From: Desulfobulbus elongatus DSM 2908
GTDB lineage: Bacteria > Desulfobacterota > Desulfobulbia > Desulfobulbales > Desulfobulbaceae
Direction: 5' to 3'
Assembly: GCF_000621145.1 (NCBI RefSeq)
Contig: NZ_JHZB01000016.1
Span: 42,585-106,584 of the forward strand
Length of the DNA: 64,000 nucleotides
Shown here: piece after piece, positions 54,776 through 63,738 of the stretch
How the letters are laid out: every line of letters starts with the position of its first letter
Numbering within the stretch: the first letter of the stretch is position 1
Made by a program: the position numbers and the translations under genes
Notes under the pieces: model-generated
Database searches by the model: none
What the model saw: the letters and a program-made list of their open reading frames with translations, nothing else
What the model was told of the DNA's origin: nothing

Positions 54776-55864
54776 TCAGGCGACCAGATCCAGTTGCTGC
54801 ATGGTACCCGCGCCACCTTTCTCGAACAGAAACAGGCCGGTGGCCCTGACCTGCCCTTGCAGCGCGTTGTCGCTGTCCTTGACGCTGAACGGGGTCTCAA
54901 CCCGGCCAAGAGAGATGGCGCCGACTCCCTGTTCGGCCAGGGTCAGCAATTTGTCCTCGCCCGCGGCATTTTTCACCCAGATCCGCAGGCGGGAGAAGAT
55001 GGCATCGTTCTCGTCGATCCAGCCGTTGCCGTCGCTGTCGTAGGCGGCCAACTCGCCGAACCCGTCGCCGCTTTTGGCGCCGAACAGCTCGTTGCCGTTG
55101 TTGATCACGCCGTCATTGTTGGCATCCAGGGCCAGAAAGCCGGAACCGGGACCGACAAAGGCGATCTGGTTGTCGACCCCGTCGGCATCAATGTCGAAGC
55201 TGAAGGTTTCCTGGGTCAGCTGGGCGGCGGTGCCGTCAAAATTGATCACCAGCGGATCCTTGAGCGCCGCCTCACCAATCCGGAAGCTCTCGTCCAGCGT
55301 CGAGGTGAAGCTCCGGCTCATGGTCAGCTCGATGCCGATCTCGATCTGCTGGCCGTCGGCGGTCACCACCACCCCCTGGGCCGTGAAACTGGTGGTCTCG
55401 GATTCGTGGTAGGTTTCATGGCGTTCGTACTGCACGCCCCAGCCCGGGGCAAGCTGGCCGATTTGTTCCTCCCGGACCGGTACCTGTTCCTGGCTGGCCT
55501 GCCCTGCCGGCGGCGCCTCGGTCAACCTGAATTTCCGGCCGGTGAGCCGTTCGAACAGGGCTCTGAGGATGCGCAGGTTCAGGTCGGTCATCATTTCGTC
55601 CGGGTCGCCCGTGCCATCGGTTCCGGACGATGCCGGCACCACGGCGGTCCGCTGCTGCTTGGCCGCTTCGGACAGCGACACCTTGGCCGCCTCCTGGGCG
55701 AGCTGCTCGGCCTGCTGTTTGAGGGTATCGTCCGAGCCGTCCCGGCGTTCGGCACGGACGGATTCCCTGCCGGGCCGCCACACGGTGAGCGACTCCTGGC
55801 GTTCGGAATATTCGACGGCGGTTCGTGAACTGGCGAGCTGAATGGCTGATTGTGCGATCTTCAT
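54776..55864 (-). CDS. Uncharacterised protein with EF-hand-like calcium loops
   Basis: 362 residues, no signal peptide. N-terminus MKIAQSAIQLASSRTAVEYS is the recurrent start of an uncharacterised proteobacterial family; charged helix to about 80; a beta-rich middle; then three Asp-rich loops, FDIDADGVDN (about 224), LDANNDGVINNGNELF (about 246) and YDSDGNGWIDENDAIF (about 275), that look like dockerin/EF-hand calcium sites. C-terminal beta part with GRVETPFSVKDSD. Role unknown. Divergent from the torD gene, sharing a 336-bp intergenic region with a tandem repeat. Confidence 0.75.
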   Translation of the reverse strand: MKIAQSAIQLASSRTAVEYSERQESLTVWRPGRESVRAERRDGSDDTLKQQAEQLAQEAAKVSLSEAAKQQRTAVVPASSGTDGTGDPDEMMTDLNLRILRALFERLTGRKFRLTEAPPAGQASQEQVPVREEQIGQLAPGWGVQYERHETYHESETTSFTAQGVVVTADGQQIEIGIELTMSRSFTSTLDESFRIGEAALKDPLVINFDGTAAQLTQETFSFDIDADGVDNQIAFVGPGSGFLALDANNDGVINNGNELFGAKSGDGFGELAAYDSDGNGWIDENDAIFSRLRIWVKNAAGEDKLLTLAEQGVGAISLGRVETPFSVKDSDNALQGQVRATGLFLFEKGGAGTMQQLDLVA

Positions 55865-55997
55865 GATTCCCTTCCCTGGTTCTCATTGACGATGGTGACG
55901 GGATACACGCGGCGCCGACCCTCATCCGTGAGCAGGCACCTCTCCCTTTTCGTCGTATCGGCCGCCCGCGATGAAATCTTTAGCAGGAAGTACAGGC

Positions 55998-56016
55998 ATC
56001 TTGTACGATCTTGTAC
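55998..56016. promoter_or_regulatory. Tandem ATCTTGTAC repeat, possible operator
   Basis: ATCTTGTAC occurs twice with a 10-bp period (55998-56006, 56008-56016), followed by A9 and TTGTATGCT. Lies between the divergent EF-hand and torD genes (55865-56200). No clear sigma-70 promoter with good spacing seen. Confidence 0.35.
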
Positions 56017-56200
56017 AAAAAAAAATTGTATGCTACAGTGTGCAGATTGAGGCATGAGAGAGTCAAGCAGGTCAGCCGCGAAAAAGCGGCTTTTCGCGTG
56101 CAGTTGCCTTTCGCGGCGGAGCCTCCCCAACCAATTTCCCTGACCACCAGCCAAGGTCGCGTTGATCGTCCGTCCCGATTTGCCGGCCCCACATTGTTCC

Positions 56201-56803
56201 ATGTCCGTGCACAGCTTATCCCGCGACCAGGACGACGCCTCAGCGACCGAAGCCGCCACCCTCAGCTCTCTCTATTCCTTTCTGGCGCTGACCATGCGCT
56301 ATCCCGACCCCGCCTTTTGCACCGAACCGTTTTTCGATGCCTTTGAATCGCTGCTCGCCTCCCTCGATTGGCCGTCCGAGCTTGCGGCAGTGCGGGCATG
56401 GCGGGAGTGGACCCCCGACCCGCTCGACGATCTGCGCACCGCGTATACCGGGCTGTTCATCACCGCCGCACCCGGGACCACGATTCCCCCCTATGCCTCG
56501 ATCTATCTCGACGGCGACGGCACCCTGTACGGCCGGACCACCGAGCGGACCAGGGCTTTCTACCGTGAGCGGGGGTTCGATCTGACCGACGAGACCGAAC
56601 CCGCGGATCATATCCGATTTGAACTCGAATTTTTGGCTGCATTGGCCGGTGAAGCCAGGTTTGACGACGAAGAACGTTTTCTCCAAACCCTCTTTCGGCC
56701 GTGGTTTGTCCGATTTCAGGAAAAAAGCATGCAGGAAGCTCGACATCCGTTTTATCGGGTGTCGATACAGTTAATCGATTTCTTCACCAAGGAGGAACAG
56801 TAA
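56201..56803 (+). CDS. TorD/DmsD-type molybdoenzyme chaperone
   Basis: 200 residues from ATG 56201 (an in-frame start at 56162 is possible). All-helical TorD family: SSLYSFLALTMRYPDPAF, DDLRTAYTGLFITAAPGTTIPPYASIYLDGDG, the EPADHIRFELEFLAAL motif and FQEKSMQEARHPFYRVSIQLIDFF. It binds the twin-arginine signal of the catalytic subunit and aids cofactor insertion before Tat export. The TAA stop abuts the ATG of the molybdopterin subunit, so the two are coupled. Confidence 0.9.
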   Translation: MSVHSLSRDQDDASATEAATLSSLYSFLALTMRYPDPAFCTEPFFDAFESLLASLDWPSELAAVRAWREWTPDPLDDLRTAYTGLFITAAPGTTIPPYASIYLDGDGTLYGRTTERTRAFYRERGFDLTDETEPADHIRFELEFLAALAGEARFDDEERFLQTLFRPWFVRFQEKSMQEARHPFYRVSIQLIDFFTKEEQ

Positions 56804-59014
56804 ATGGCAATGAACCTTACCAGGCGGACCTTCCTCAAGGCCGCCTCGATTGCCGCTGCTTCCGTGCCGCTGTCCAAAGTGACGGCAAAAGCGGAATCAG
56901 GAGTTGTCAAAACCCCCCTGGTCACTCCAGGGAGCTTCAAGGATACCCAAACCGCGGTCGGCGGGGTGTGCGAGATGTGTTTCTGGCGGTGCCAACTGGT
57001 CGGCAAGATCCGCGATGGCCGGCTGGTCAAGCTCGAAGGCAACCCGAAATCCATCGACAACGGCGTGTCCATCTGCGCCCGCGGCAATGCCGGCGTCAAG
57101 CTGCTCTACGATCCGGACCGCCTCAAATACCCGCTGAAGAACGTGGGCAAGCGCGGCGCGCCCAAATGGCAGCGCATCTCCTGGAAAGAAGCCCTCGACA
57201 CCTGCGGCAGCAAGCTGAAGGCCATTGTCGACCAACACGGCGCCAAGGGCATCGCCATGTTTCCACACGGTTCCACCGCCACCTATCCCATGGGGTTCTT
57301 CGAAAAAACCATGGGCACCCACAACGTCTCCGAGGCCTCGTTCTTCCAGTGCCGCGGCATCCGCGACACCGCCTACCTGGCCACCATCGAACTGGCGCCC
57401 AACGAGAATGTCGACATGGCCAACGCCAAGGTCATCTTCCTCATCGGCTGCCATTTCGGTGAGAACATCCATGTTTCCCACGTCAAGCAGTATCTCAAGG
57501 GGCTTGAAAACGGTGCCAAGCTGGTCGTGGTCGATCCCCGCTATTCGGCTTCCGCGGCCAAATCGCACATCTGGGTGCAGATCCGCCCCGGGACCGACAC
57601 CGCCTTTTTGCTGGCGATCATGAATTATTTGATCCAGAACAAGAAGTTCAACGTCGATTTCGTCGAGGAATACGGCGAAGGCTTCGACAAGATGGCCGAG
57701 GGCATCAAGCAGTGGACCCTGGAGAAGGCCGCCCAGGAATGCGACGTGCCCGCCGCCCAGATCAAGGAAGTGGCCGAGCTGCTGGCCGCCAACATGCCCA
57801 ACGTCTCCATCCATCCCGGCCGGCACGTGTCCTGGAACGGCAACGATTTCCAACGCCAGCGCGCCCTGGCCTGTCTCACCGGCCTGCTCGGCGCCTTCGG
57901 GGTCAAGGGCGGCTTCGTCCAGCCCATCGGCCCGAAAGGATTGGGCAAGTATTCCTGGCCCAAGGGCGAGAGCCATGACGAGAGCCTGCGGGAGATGGCC
58001 GATCTCTATCACTACTCGCCCCCCGGCACCCCCACCGACCTGATCCGCGACACCGCCATCACCGGCAAGCCGTATCCGATCAAGGGTTGCGTCATCTGGG
58101 GCCAGAACCCGATCCAGACCATCCCCAACCAGGAAAAGACGATCAAGATGCTGGAGCAGATGGACTTCGTCATGTGCGTCGATGTCATGCCCACCGACAT
58201 CACCATGTATGCCGACATCCTCCTGCCCGACTGCTCGTACCTGGAACGCTACGACCTGGTCAAGACCGGCACCCAGTGGGATCTCGCCGAGGAGCACCGC
58301 CAGTACATCGCCCCGCGCATGCCCCTGGTGGCGCCCGGTTTCGAACGCAAGGACAGCGTCTACATCACCAACGAGATCGCCAAGCGCATGGGCTACGGCG
58401 ACAAGATCCCGATTCAGACCCAGGAGGAAGGCGTCAACAAGGTGCTGGCCGGTGTCCAGTTGTCCATCGACAAGATCAAGGCCGAGGACGGCATCCACAT
58501 CCAACCCGGCAAGAATCCGTACGGCGAGATGGATCTGACCGTGCATTTTCACAACGAGGAGATGGAAGACCACGGTTATCCCGGCATTCCCACCTACATC
58601 CCGGTGGAGCGTCCCCCCGAGGGCTATTACCGCCTGCTCTACGGCCGGTCGCCGGTCCACACCTTCAACCGCAGCCAGAACAACGCCTGGCTGATGGCGG
58701 AGAACAGCGACAACCCGGTGTGGGTCAACGACAAACTGGCCGCCAGGCTCGGTCTCAAGGAAGGGGACACCGTGTCCCTGGTCAACCAGGACGGCGTCAC
58801 GTCGCGCACCACCACCACGGTCAAGGTCACGCCGGGCATCCGCCAGGATTGCGTCTACATGTACCACGGCTTCGGTTCGATGAACCCGGAACTGACCATC
58901 GGCCACGACAAGGGCATCGACGACCAGAGCCTGATCACCAAACTGGCGGTCGATCCGGAAACCGGCGCCCACGGCATGCGCAACAACTTCGTCAAATTCG
59001 TGAAAGTCAGCTGA
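56804..59014 (+). CDS. Periplasmic molybdopterin oxidoreductase catalytic subunit (PsrA/PhsA-like)
   Basis: 736 residues. Twin-arginine signal TRRTFLK (Arg7-Arg8). N-terminal [4Fe-4S] ligands Cys56, Cys59, Cys63 and Cys91 (CEMCFWRC...SICARG). Probable Mo ligand Cys183 in FFQCRGIRD. Further motifs: FLIGCHFGENIHVSH, VVVDPRYSASAAKSHIWVQIRPGTDTAF, GRHVSWNGND, VIWGQNPIQT and DILLPDCSYLERYD; C-terminal MopB domain (LYGRSPVHTFNRSQNN, GLKEGDTVSLVN). Closest in pattern to the polysulfide/thiosulfate reductase group, but substrate (polysulfide, thiosulfate, tetrathionate, arsenate or other) cannot be read. Works with the iron-sulfur subunit 56 bp downstream. Confidence 0.9.
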   Translation: MAMNLTRRTFLKAASIAAASVPLSKVTAKAESGVVKTPLVTPGSFKDTQTAVGGVCEMCFWRCQLVGKIRDGRLVKLEGNPKSIDNGVSICARGNAGVKLLYDPDRLKYPLKNVGKRGAPKWQRISWKEALDTCGSKLKAIVDQHGAKGIAMFPHGSTATYPMGFFEKTMGTHNVSEASFFQCRGIRDTAYLATIELAPNENVDMANAKVIFLIGCHFGENIHVSHVKQYLKGLENGAKLVVVDPRYSASAAKSHIWVQIRPGTDTAFLLAIMNYLIQNKKFNVDFVEEYGEGFDKMAEGIKQWTLEKAAQECDVPAAQIKEVAELLAANMPNVSIHPGRHVSWNGNDFQRQRALACLTGLLGAFGVKGGFVQPIGPKGLGKYSWPKGESHDESLREMADLYHYSPPGTPTDLIRDTAITGKPYPIKGCVIWGQNPIQTIPNQEKTIKMLEQMDFVMCVDVMPTDITMYADILLPDCSYLERYDLVKTGTQWDLAEEHRQYIAPRMPLVAPGFERKDSVYITNEIAKRMGYGDKIPIQTQEEGVNKVLAGVQLSIDKIKAEDGIHIQPGKNPYGEMDLTVHFHNEEMEDHGYPGIPTYIPVERPPEGYYRLLYGRSPVHTFNRSQNNAWLMAENSDNPVWVNDKLAARLGLKEGDTVSLVNQDGVTSRTTTTVKVTPGIRQDCVYMYHGFGSMNPELTIGHDKGIDDQSLITKLAVDPETGAHGMRNNFVKFVKVS

Positions 59015-59070
59015 CCGTGGGCCGCATCCCGCATTCGTCAGACACGATTTACCTCTGAAGGAGAGTCCCT

Positions 59071-59871
59071 ATGCAATATGGCATGATCATCGATGTCGAC
59101 AGGTGCGTGGGCTGCCATGCCTGCGTCATCGCCTGCAAGGCCGAGTGGGAAGTGCCCGCTCAATACAACCGCAACTGGGTGCATCGCCTGGGCCCGGCCA
59201 TCACCTCCACCGGCATGGCCGCCACCTACTATCCCGGCCTGTGCAACCACTGCAAAACCCCGTCCTGCGTGCCGGTCTGCCCGGCGGAGAAGGTCAGCGT
59301 CACCTTCAAGGACAAGAAGACTGGCAAGACCGTGACCATGGAAGTGGCCGCCACCTGGAAGGATCCGTTCAACGGCACCGTGCAGGTCGACCGCGAACGG
59401 TGCATCGGCTGCGGCGCCTGCCGCGATGCCTGCCCCTACGGCGCCCGCTATGTCGACGAAGATCTCAAGGACGACGGCAGCCTCGGCAAGGTGGACAAGT
59501 GCACCTACTGCATGCCGCGCGTGGCCGAGGGGCTGGAACCGGCCTGCGTGCAGACCTGCCTGGCCCGAGCCCGCATCTTCGGCGATCTCGACGATCCCAA
59601 GTCGGAAGTGGCGCAGTATGTGAAGAAAGGCGCGGTGGGCCTGACCTCCAAGGCGGTCCAGATCGGCCCCAACGGCATGTACTACGGCAGCAAGAAGGGC
59701 GACATGGAACTGCTGATGAAGGCGGCGCCGCAGGAGATGCCCACGGTTTCGTTGCGTCGCGGCCTCCTGACCCGGATGTCGCTCACCGCCAAAAATCAGG
59801 TCAAGGAGATCGGACTCCTGGGCCTGGCCGGCACGCTGCTGGTCAAATCCCTCCAGGAAGAAGAAAAGTAG
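59071..59871 (+). CDS. Four-[4Fe-4S] ferredoxin subunit of the molybdopterin oxidoreductase
   Basis: 266 residues, strong AAGGAG site. Four clusters from sixteen Cys: CVGCHACVIACK, CNHCKTPSCVPVCP, CIGCGACRDACP and CTYCMPR...CVQTC, as in DmsB/PsrB/TtrB. Carries electrons between the catalytic subunit and the quinone pool. The C-terminal 20 residues have a short hydrophobic stretch LLGLAGTLLVKSL that might touch the membrane. No NrfD/PsrC-type membrane subunit follows: a terminator comes directly after, so the quinol-binding partner is missing or encoded elsewhere. Confidence 0.92.
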   Translation: MQYGMIIDVDRCVGCHACVIACKAEWEVPAQYNRNWVHRLGPAITSTGMAATYYPGLCNHCKTPSCVPVCPAEKVSVTFKDKKTGKTVTMEVAATWKDPFNGTVQVDRERCIGCGACRDACPYGARYVDEDLKDDGSLGKVDKCTYCMPRVAEGLEPACVQTCLARARIFGDLDDPKSEVAQYVKKGAVGLTSKAVQIGPNGMYYGSKKGDMELLMKAAPQEMPTVSLRRGLLTRMSLTAKNQVKEIGLLGLAGTLLVKSLQEEEK

Positions 59872-59902
59872 GATTCACCCTTCTTCCAGCAAGGCCTCCG
59901 TT

Positions 59903-59939
59903 CCCCTGCCGTCTTTATGGACGGCAGGGGATTTTTTTT
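59903..59939 (+). terminator. Rho-independent terminator after the oxidoreductase operon
   Basis: Perfect 11-bp stem CCCCTGCCGTC/GACGGCAGGGG (59903-59913, 59920-59930), 6-nt loop, then A and eight T residues. Confidence 0.93.
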
Positions 59940-60080
59940 GAAAAAGCGCTTGGCCGGGCGGGAAGAAGAGGCACGGCAAACGCTGGCTTTTTTTCGGCAG
60001 TCTGCTACAATACGGCGGTCACGTCCAAAAAAACCGTGCAATTCCCTTTTGTTCCGGTTCAAGGCAGCCGAAAGACGAGT

Positions 60081-61172
60081 ATGGAAGAGACACCCCGCAC
60101 CGCCCCCGTACCGGACGAAGCGCAGAAAACGGCCGTGCCGGCGCCCCCTGGGCCCGCACCCCTGCCGCCGGCCCTCCTGCCGGAATGGCGGCAGTCCTCC
60201 CAACCGGTCTTCGTGATCGAGGATTCCTTCTACCGCTCGCGGACCCCGCCCCGGCCGGTCCACTGGTCCATCGCCTGGTCGGATCTGATGATGACCATGT
60301 TCATCCTCTTTCTCACCCTCTTCGCCCATCTGCACACCCACCAGGAAATCCGCGCCCACGGCGCGCCGAACAAGGTCGCCGACGAAACCATCCCGGTCAA
60401 TGCCGGCTCGACCGCATCCTCGCTGATCTTCCACCCCATTTCCCAGGACATCTCCCTCAAAACCGGGGACAAATTGCAGGAAACCGCGCTGCCGAAGGAT
60501 GCATTGCCGGGTGCGGACGTCCTCATCCGCCACCAGGCGACGGAGGTCCCTCCGCCCCCCGAGCCGCTGGACCCGATTCCGGAAGTCGGCCGACAGCAGC
60601 CACAGCCGTCTCCCTCCCCTGTCGAAGCAACGGCCGCACCCACGGCACCGACGCCACCCACCGACCTGCAACAGCGGGAAGAGGTGATCACCAAGATCTA
60701 CGACCTGTCCAAGCACGCCCTGGAGAGCGAACAACTGGAGCGGTTCGCCTCGGTGGAACTGATTCCCGACAAGACCATGCGCATCATCCTCACCGGTGAC
60801 CTGCTCTTCGACTCCGGCCAGACGGAACTGACCCGCAGCGCCATCGATTCGCTGAAAAAACTCTCCGGGATCATCAAAAAAACGCCCTACATGATCAACG
60901 TGATCGGCCATACCGACGACCGGCCGGTGAAGACCTCCCGTTTTCCCTCCAACTGGGAACTGTCGCTGGCACGGGCCGGTCGGGTGGCCCGCTTCCTCAT
61001 CGAGGAAACCGGGCTGCCGGCCACCCAGTTCAGCGTGTCCGGCTACAGCTCGTTCAGGCCGATCCAGCCCAACACCAGCGAGGAAAACCGCAAGGCCAAC
61101 CGGCGGGTGGAGATCGTCCTGTCCAAGGAATTGCCGCAGGTCGAAGCGGCCACGCCCACCAATCTTCAATAA
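60081..61172 (+). CDS. MotB-like stator/OmpA-domain protein
   Basis: 363 residues from ATG 60081. A Pro/Ala-rich cytoplasmic N-terminus of about 60 residues, then one membrane helix SDLMMTMFILFLTLFAH with the conserved proton/ion-binding Asp68 at its start, a Pro-rich periplasmic linker (about 90-200), and a C-terminal OmpA peptidoglycan-binding domain (LTGDLLFDSGQTEL, NVIGHTDDRPVKT, SWELSLARAGRVARFLI, YSSFRPIQPN). This is MotB architecture. It is followed 15 bp later by a MotA-like gene, the reverse of the usual motA-motB order, and no flagellar genes are near. May drive a non-flagellar ion-powered process or be a duplicate stator. Confidence 0.85.
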   Translation: MEETPRTAPVPDEAQKTAVPAPPGPAPLPPALLPEWRQSSQPVFVIEDSFYRSRTPPRPVHWSIAWSDLMMTMFILFLTLFAHLHTHQEIRAHGAPNKVADETIPVNAGSTASSLIFHPISQDISLKTGDKLQETALPKDALPGADVLIRHQATEVPPPPEPLDPIPEVGRQQPQPSPSPVEATAAPTAPTPPTDLQQREEVITKIYDLSKHALESEQLERFASVELIPDKTMRIILTGDLLFDSGQTELTRSAIDSLKKLSGIIKKTPYMINVIGHTDDRPVKTSRFPSNWELSLARAGRVARFLIEETGLPATQFSVSGYSSFRPIQPNTSEENRKANRRVEIVLSKELPQVEAATPTNLQ

Positions 61173-61187
61173 CCTGGTCCTTCCGCC

Positions 61188-62045
61188 ATGCAACGACGCA
61201 ACCTCATCGGCCTCACCCTTTGCGGCCTCCTTTTTCTGGGCGGTTTCCTCTTCAAGGGCAATCTGAGCTTCTACTTCAACATCGCCAGCCTGATGATCGT
61301 GGCCGGCGGCAGCGCCACCGCCGCCCTGCTCAGTTTTCAGCTGGAGCGGCTGCGCATCGTGCTGCGGGTCGTCCGGTCCTCCTATGGCAGTCGCTTGAAA
61401 TCCGAGGCCGAGATTGTCGACATCCTCATCAACCTAGCGATCAAATCCCGGATGGAGGGCATCCTTTCCCTGCAAAAGGACGAGGACCAGACCTCGATCC
61501 TTTTTCTCCGCCGGGGGCTGGGCTGCCTGGTGGACAACTACGAGCCGCAGCAGATCCGCGACATCCTCAACACCGAGATGTATTTCTTCAAGCTGCGGCG
61601 CGAGGACAGCGAGCGGGTACTGCGGACCATCGCCGACTTCTGCCCGGCCTTCGGCATCGTCGGCTCGGTGGCCGGACTCATTCCGATGCTGGCGGGCATC
61701 GACGACACCGGCATCATCCTCAAGACCGTGCCCCTGGCCCTGACCTCCATCCTTTACGGCCTGATCTTCGCCAATTTCTTCTTCATCCCCTTTGCCGCCA
61801 ACCTGCGCGAGCGCACCAACCAGGAACTGCTCCTCCAGAAGATCATCATGGAGGGCATTCTCGCCATCCAGGGCGAGATGAACCCCACCGTGCTCCGCAC
61901 CAAGCTCCTCTCCTTCCTCACCCCTTCGGACCGCCAGGCCGATCTGGTGCCGCTCTCCCGCATCCAGGAACGGTTTCACATCCGGCTCGACGATCGCACC
62001 GATTTCGACGACCTCGATGACCGTCCCGGACCGGCGGTCTCCTGA
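61188..62045 (+). CDS. MotA-like proton/ion channel protein
   Basis: 285 residues. Four membrane segments at about 6-22, 30-50, 150-170 and 182-205; NIASLMIVAGGSATAALLSF after the first, cytoplasmic domain with SRMEGILSLQKDED and ILNTEMYFFKLRREDSERVLRTIADFCPAFGIVGSVAGLIPML, and LALTSILYGLIFANFFFIPFA. These are MotA family patterns, with the charged cytoplasmic loop present. Partner of the MotB-like protein upstream. The C-terminal tail (about 255-285) is acidic. Confidence 0.88.
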   Translation: MQRRNLIGLTLCGLLFLGGFLFKGNLSFYFNIASLMIVAGGSATAALLSFQLERLRIVLRVVRSSYGSRLKSEAEIVDILINLAIKSRMEGILSLQKDEDQTSILFLRRGLGCLVDNYEPQQIRDILNTEMYFFKLRREDSERVLRTIADFCPAFGIVGSVAGLIPMLAGIDDTGIILKTVPLALTSILYGLIFANFFFIPFAANLRERTNQELLLQKIIMEGILAIQGEMNPTVLRTKLLSFLTPSDRQADLVPLSRIQERFHIRLDDRTDFDDLDDRPGPAVS

Positions 62046-62193
62046 CCCTTTTCTTTAAGAACCATTCCCGCAAAACAGAGATGCAAAAAGCGATGGGTGG
62101 TGTAGTATACGGCTCGCCCCCATCGCCGTACCGCCCCAGCGCTTTTCAAGTAACTTTTTGTTATCGTTAAAAAAAGATACAAAGAGGCCCTCC

Positions 62194-63114
62194 ATGCGAT
62201 TATTGCTTTTCCCTGGACTTTTGTGCTGCGCCCTGCTTTGGGGCTGCGGGCCCGCCACGGTGGCTTCGCTGGTCAGGGAACAGGGTGCTGAGCAGGTGGC
62301 CGGCCGCGACGTGCTGCAGTTGGTTCAGGGCAACACCCTGTACCTCCACGCCTTTGACGAGGACGTGCGGCTCTACTTCGATCCCTCGGGCAAGGTGTTC
62401 GGCAGGGGCACCGGCACCGAAAAAGACAGGGGCAGTTGGGATGTCAGTGACAAGGACGAACTCTGTTTCCGCATGAACAAATGGTGGTATGGCGATCTGC
62501 GCTGCTTCACGGTTTATCACGTCGGCGACCGGGACAAGGTGCGGCTGGCCACCGCCAACGGGGTGCTCCACTATACGGCCGAGCAGGAATCCGGCGACAG
62601 CAAGGGGCTTGCCGCTACCGGCGAGCGGAAAAAAAAGAGCCTGCGGCGGCAGGTCCGGGACGAGCAAAACGGCCAGAGCCCGGACCTGGCCCCCGATGCC
62701 CCGACGCGGCAGGCAAAGCCACCAGCCCTGATCGAAGATCGTCCGCACACCGACAACACCGGCAAGGACACTGGCGTCACCATCGAATACATGGCCCGGG
62801 ATTGTCCGGGCTGCAAGCTCGCCGGGGCCGATCTCGGGCGGACGGATTTGATCAACGCCAAACTAGACGGGGCCGATCTGCATGGTGCCAACCTGAGCAT
62901 GGCCAACTTGCGCCGCGCCGACCTGCAGAAGGCCGATCTGCGCGAAGCGGTGCTGACCTATGCCAACCTGCCCGGCGCCGACCTGCGCGGAGCCGATTTG
63001 CGCGGAGCCAAGCTCAAGGGCGCCAACCTGATCAAGGCCGACCTCACGGGTGCCAAGCTGGAAGGGGCAGATTTGACCGAAGTGCTCAAGGACGGGGCTA
63101 AGGGGTTGAAGTAG
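62194..63114 (+). CDS. Pentapeptide-repeat lipoprotein
   Basis: 306 residues from ATG 62194 with GAGG upstream; the frame opens 12 codons earlier without a site. Lipoprotein signal ending LLWGC. Residues about 45-135 form a compact domain (LHAFDEDVRLYFDPSGKVFGRG, GSWDVSDKDELCFRMNKWWYGDLRCFTVY) resembling DUF995-like domains; a charged linker; then about 18 pentapeptide repeats of the A(D/N)LxG kind from residue 205 to 297 (GADLHGANLSMANLRRADL...). The pentapeptide helix is probably a surface for protein binding in the periplasm. Located 149 bp after the MotA-like gene. Confidence 0.85.
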   Translation: MRLLLFPGLLCCALLWGCGPATVASLVREQGAEQVAGRDVLQLVQGNTLYLHAFDEDVRLYFDPSGKVFGRGTGTEKDRGSWDVSDKDELCFRMNKWWYGDLRCFTVYHVGDRDKVRLATANGVLHYTAEQESGDSKGLAATGERKKKSLRRQVRDEQNGQSPDLAPDAPTRQAKPPALIEDRPHTDNTGKDTGVTIEYMARDCPGCKLAGADLGRTDLINAKLDGADLHGANLSMANLRRADLQKADLREAVLTYANLPGADLRGADLRGAKLKGANLIKADLTGAKLEGADLTEVLKDGAKGLK

Positions 63115-63332
63115 GGGTTTTTAGCTGATTAGTCTTTTAGACTGTTAGGTCAACAGGTTGGGAACGCATTGAGACGCTCCTGCGTCTGAAATGAACGAAA
63201 AAAGCGTATGCCACAGCCTCAGCCAGAACAATGAGCACTCTTCATGCGCACAGAATTATCTCGGATAATCAGTCCTTTTTTCTATTCATCCAGGGTGTTG
63301 AACGAAATTGGACGCGGGAGCGTCCAGGGTTT

Positions 63333-63358
63333 CGTTCCCACGCTGGAGCGTGGGAACG
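63333..63358. repeat. REP-like palindrome CGTTCCCACGCT-GG-AGCGTGGGAACG
   Basis: Perfect 12-bp inverted repeat with a 2-bp centre, followed by GATCAAAATTCG. GTTCCCACGC/GCGTGGGAAC palindromes of this kind are common dispersed extragenic elements. Confidence 0.75.
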
Positions 63359-63592
63359 ATCAAAATTCGGCCGACGAGCGAAACAGCAGAAGCCGCTCGC
63401 CCCGCCCAGCGTTCTTTTGTGTGCAAAGAGGATTGTTCGGGGACGGTGGGTGCCCTTACCGCTGAGCCGGACGGCGGGGTGCGGAACCGGAGCGAAGGGG
63501 CGAACTGTCCGAGCGCAGCGAGTTTTCGCCCCGCCGGTTCCGGACCTCGCCGAACGGGGTCGTCTCAGCGGTCGGGCTGCCCTTTCTTTTGA

Positions 63593-63622
63593 TTCTTTTC
63601 TTTGGGCACGCAAAGAAAAGAA
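63593..63622. repeat. Inverted repeat TTCTTTTCTTTG/CAAAGAAAAGAA
   Basis: 12-bp perfect stem with a 6-nt loop (GGCACG); extends by one A-T pair at the ends. Part of a common repetitive spacer. Confidence 0.6.
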
Positions 63623-63738
63623 TGCCCCTCCCGCAGGGAGACAGAAGATGGAAATTCGTGCAAGTTTGGAGAATATCAGAGAGAAATTCGAGTTGCTGGT
63701 GGGCATAACACAGCCGTGCCCACACTTTACACGGCTTG

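Noticed and set aside
56181..56200. Longer TorD start at 56162
   Set aside because: Adds 13 residues without family similarity; ATG 56201 is the more natural start, though not proven.
56897..58972. 691-codon open frame antisense to the molybdopterin subunit
   Set aside because: Same reasoning; the plus-strand gene has Tat signal, Fe-S ligands and operon context.
60081..62045. Zorya-type (ZorA/ZorB) phage defence
   Set aside because: MotA/MotB-like pair alone; no ZorC, ZorD or ZorE-like gene follows, and the third gene is a pentapeptide lipoprotein.
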